Shown: one piece after another, positions 14,255 to 15,631 of the stretch
Numbering within the stretch: position 1 is the first letter of the stretch
Layout: every line of letters begins with the position of its first letter
From: Oscillospiraceae bacterium
Lineage (GTDB): Bacteria; Bacillota; Clostridia; Christensenellales; Aristaeellaceae
NCBI GenBank assembly: GCA_031282605.1
Contig: JAITDK010000314.1
Coordinates: forward strand, 1 to 15,631
Direction: 5' to 3'
DNA: 15,631 nucleotides
Notes under the pieces: model-generated
Database searches by the model: none
What the model saw: only the letters and a program-made list of their open reading frames with translations
Told to the model about the DNA's origin: nothing
Made by a program: the position numbers and the translations under genes

Positions 14255-15631
14255 ATGCAAACAGAACAAATACAGATTCCGGCAAAACGCGCTGAACGCG
14301 GATGGACGCCCGCTCAACGCGCCGCCATAGATATGCGCGGACAGAACCTGTTGGTTTCGGCCTCCGCTGGCTCAGGTAAGACGGCGGTATTGATTGAACG
14401 GGCGTTGACGTTGCTGCGCGAGGGCGTAAACCTTAACGAGATGTTGATTGTTACCTATACGAAGGCTGCTGCGTCCGAGATGAGGGAGCGGCTATTCGAC
14501 GCGTTGACCCATGCTGCTGAGGAATCCAAACACTGCGACAATGATCATATCATTAATCAGGCGGCGTTGATTGAAACCGCGGATATCCGTACGCTGCATA
14601 GCTTCTGCGGGCAATTGCTGAAGGAACATTTTCAGGCAGCTGACGTTGATCCTATGTACCGCGTGCTCGATCCGGTTCAAGCCGCCGCGCTGCGAGCGCA
14701 GGCGATGGATCAGGCGTTGATAGAATGGTATGACAGACATCGCGCTGCGGCACATAGCAGCATATTCAAAGCCGACGACGAAGTGCGTGCGTTAACCGAA
14801 TGCTTGTCGCCTAGCGAACTAGCCGAACTTATTGTGCAGCTTTATAATTTCCTGATGGCCAGGCCGGAACCGTGGCAATGGCTTCACGACTCGTTGGAGG
14901 GCATACCAGAAGATGAGGAGAGCCTGGTGAACAGTGAAATGGTGCGCTTGCTTCTAACGGCGACGGCGGACAAACTCGACGCCGCTATGGAACGCGCGCA
15001 GGCGTTGACGAAAAGTTGTGGACAGATAAACGAGTGGAATGCCTTCATTCAGACCTCTCAAGCCGACGAGGATGCCATACGCGTTGTGTCTCGTGCGGCT
15101 AAGAAGGGCTATAAAGAATATAGAGACGCGTTGAAGGCCCACGCTTGGGTCAAAAGAGGCAAAGCGCCCAAGGGGCTGGATAAGTCGATTGTAGAGGCGT
15201 ATGCCGAAAAGCGTGATTTGGTAAAGGACGCATTCAAGAAAGCGAACGACGCGGTCGTCTATACCGCATCGTTATCGGCTCACGTACGGGATCTACGCGT
15301 TATGCGCGGCGAGATGTTCGCGTTGTCGGAAGCGGCGAGGTTGTTTGATTCATGTTATGCAGCTCTGAAGGACGAGCATGGCGCGCTGGATTACAACGAT
15401 CTGGAACAAAGAGCATTACGCGCGCTGAACGATCCGATGGTCGCCGATAGCCTGCGGGAGCGATATGCGCATATTTTCGTCGACGAATACCAGGACAGCA
15501 CGCCGTTGCAAGAGGCGCTGCTGACGAAGATTGCGCGCGGTAACAACATGTTTTTCGTGGGCGACGTGAAACAGAGTATATATCGATTCAGGGACGCTGA
15601 ACCCGGGCTGTTTCTTGATAAGTACAAGCGG
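14255..15631 (+). CDS. addA: AddA-type ATP-dependent helicase/nuclease, N-terminal part (cut by right edge)
   Basis: The first 459 codons of a UvrD-like superfamily 1 helicase; complete AddA proteins are near 1200 residues. TPAQRAAIDMRGQNLLVSAS leads into the Walker A ASAGSGKT (36-43). Motif Ia-like IVTYTKAAASEMRERL (65-80) and TLHSFCGQLLKEHF (113-126) follow. The Walker B region is FVDEYQDSTPLQ (408-419) and motif III is VGDVKQSIYRFR (435-446), with the wording characteristic of AddA. The nuclease domain is beyond the window. With AddB it would process double-strand breaks and respond to Chi. No addB lies upstream, where it often sits. AGGA at 14245-14248 is 6 bases before the ATG, a modest site. 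Confidence 0.93.
   Translation, partial: MQTEQIQIPAKRAERGWTPAQRAAIDMRGQNLLVSASAGSGKTAVLIERALTLLREGVNLNEMLIVTYTKAAASEMRERLFDALTHAAEESKHCDNDHIINQAALIETADIRTLHSFCGQLLKEHFQAADVDPMYRVLDPVQAAALRAQAMDQALIEWYDRHRAAAHSSIFKADDEVRALTECLSPSELAELIVQLYNFLMARPEPWQWLHDSLEGIPEDEESLVNSEMVRLLLTATADKLDAAMERAQALTKSCGQINEWNAFIQTSQADEDAIRVVSRAAKKGYKEYRDALKAHAWVKRGKAPKGLDKSIVEAYAEKRDLVKDAFKKANDAVVYTASLSAHVRDLRVMRGEMFALSEAARLFDSCYAALKDEHGALDYNDLEQRALRALNDPMVADSLRERYAHIFVDEYQDSTPLQEALLTKIARGNNMFFVGDVKQSIYRFRDAEPGLFLDKYKR

Overview
The window looks like chromosomal DNA from a GC-rich member of the Bacillota, most likely a Clostridia-type lineage. I infer this from a T-box leader in front of proS, a RecD2-type helicase next to metK, an AddA-type helicase-nuclease, a clostridial-style MurG, strong AGGAGG ribosome binding sites and sigma-A-like promoters. 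Coding density is very high and no RNA gene other than the T-box leader, no mobile element and no CRISPR array is visible. Genus cannot be fixed from the sequence alone.

Layout. On the minus strand, metK (S-adenosylmethionine synthetase) is followed after 3 bases by the start of recD2, which runs off the left edge. A divergent promoter region (about 1737-1918) separates these from the plus-strand genes. A compact operon follows: an ApgM-type phosphoglycerate mutase, a TIM-barrel sugar isomerase/epimerase-like protein, ychF and mnmE, with gaps of 14, 1 and -8 bases. A nitroreductase gene comes 49 bases later. Next is a 400-base non-coding stretch holding a promoter and a full T-box riboswitch with its terminator, which controls proS and probably the murG-like gene behind it. 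A GC-rich hairpin closes that unit.

The right third begins with a CPBP-family membrane protease. A new promoter then drives two tandem CapA-like secreted metallophosphoesterase-fold proteins that overlap by ATGA. They are followed closely by a NYN nuclease with two OST-HTH/LOTUS domains, and then by addA, which is cut by the right edge after 459 codons.

How the genes fit together. Most are housekeeping: SAM supply, glycolysis or possibly threonine synthesis, ribosome-associated ATPase, tRNA wobble modification, prolyl-tRNA charging, peptidoglycan lipid II synthesis and recombinational repair. The less ordinary parts are the tandem CapA pair without capB/capC, the NYN-LOTUS protein directly before addA, addA without addB upstream, and mnmE away from mnmG. 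No clearly new system is proven. The CapA-CapA-NYN/LOTUS-AddA string is the best candidate for follow-up.
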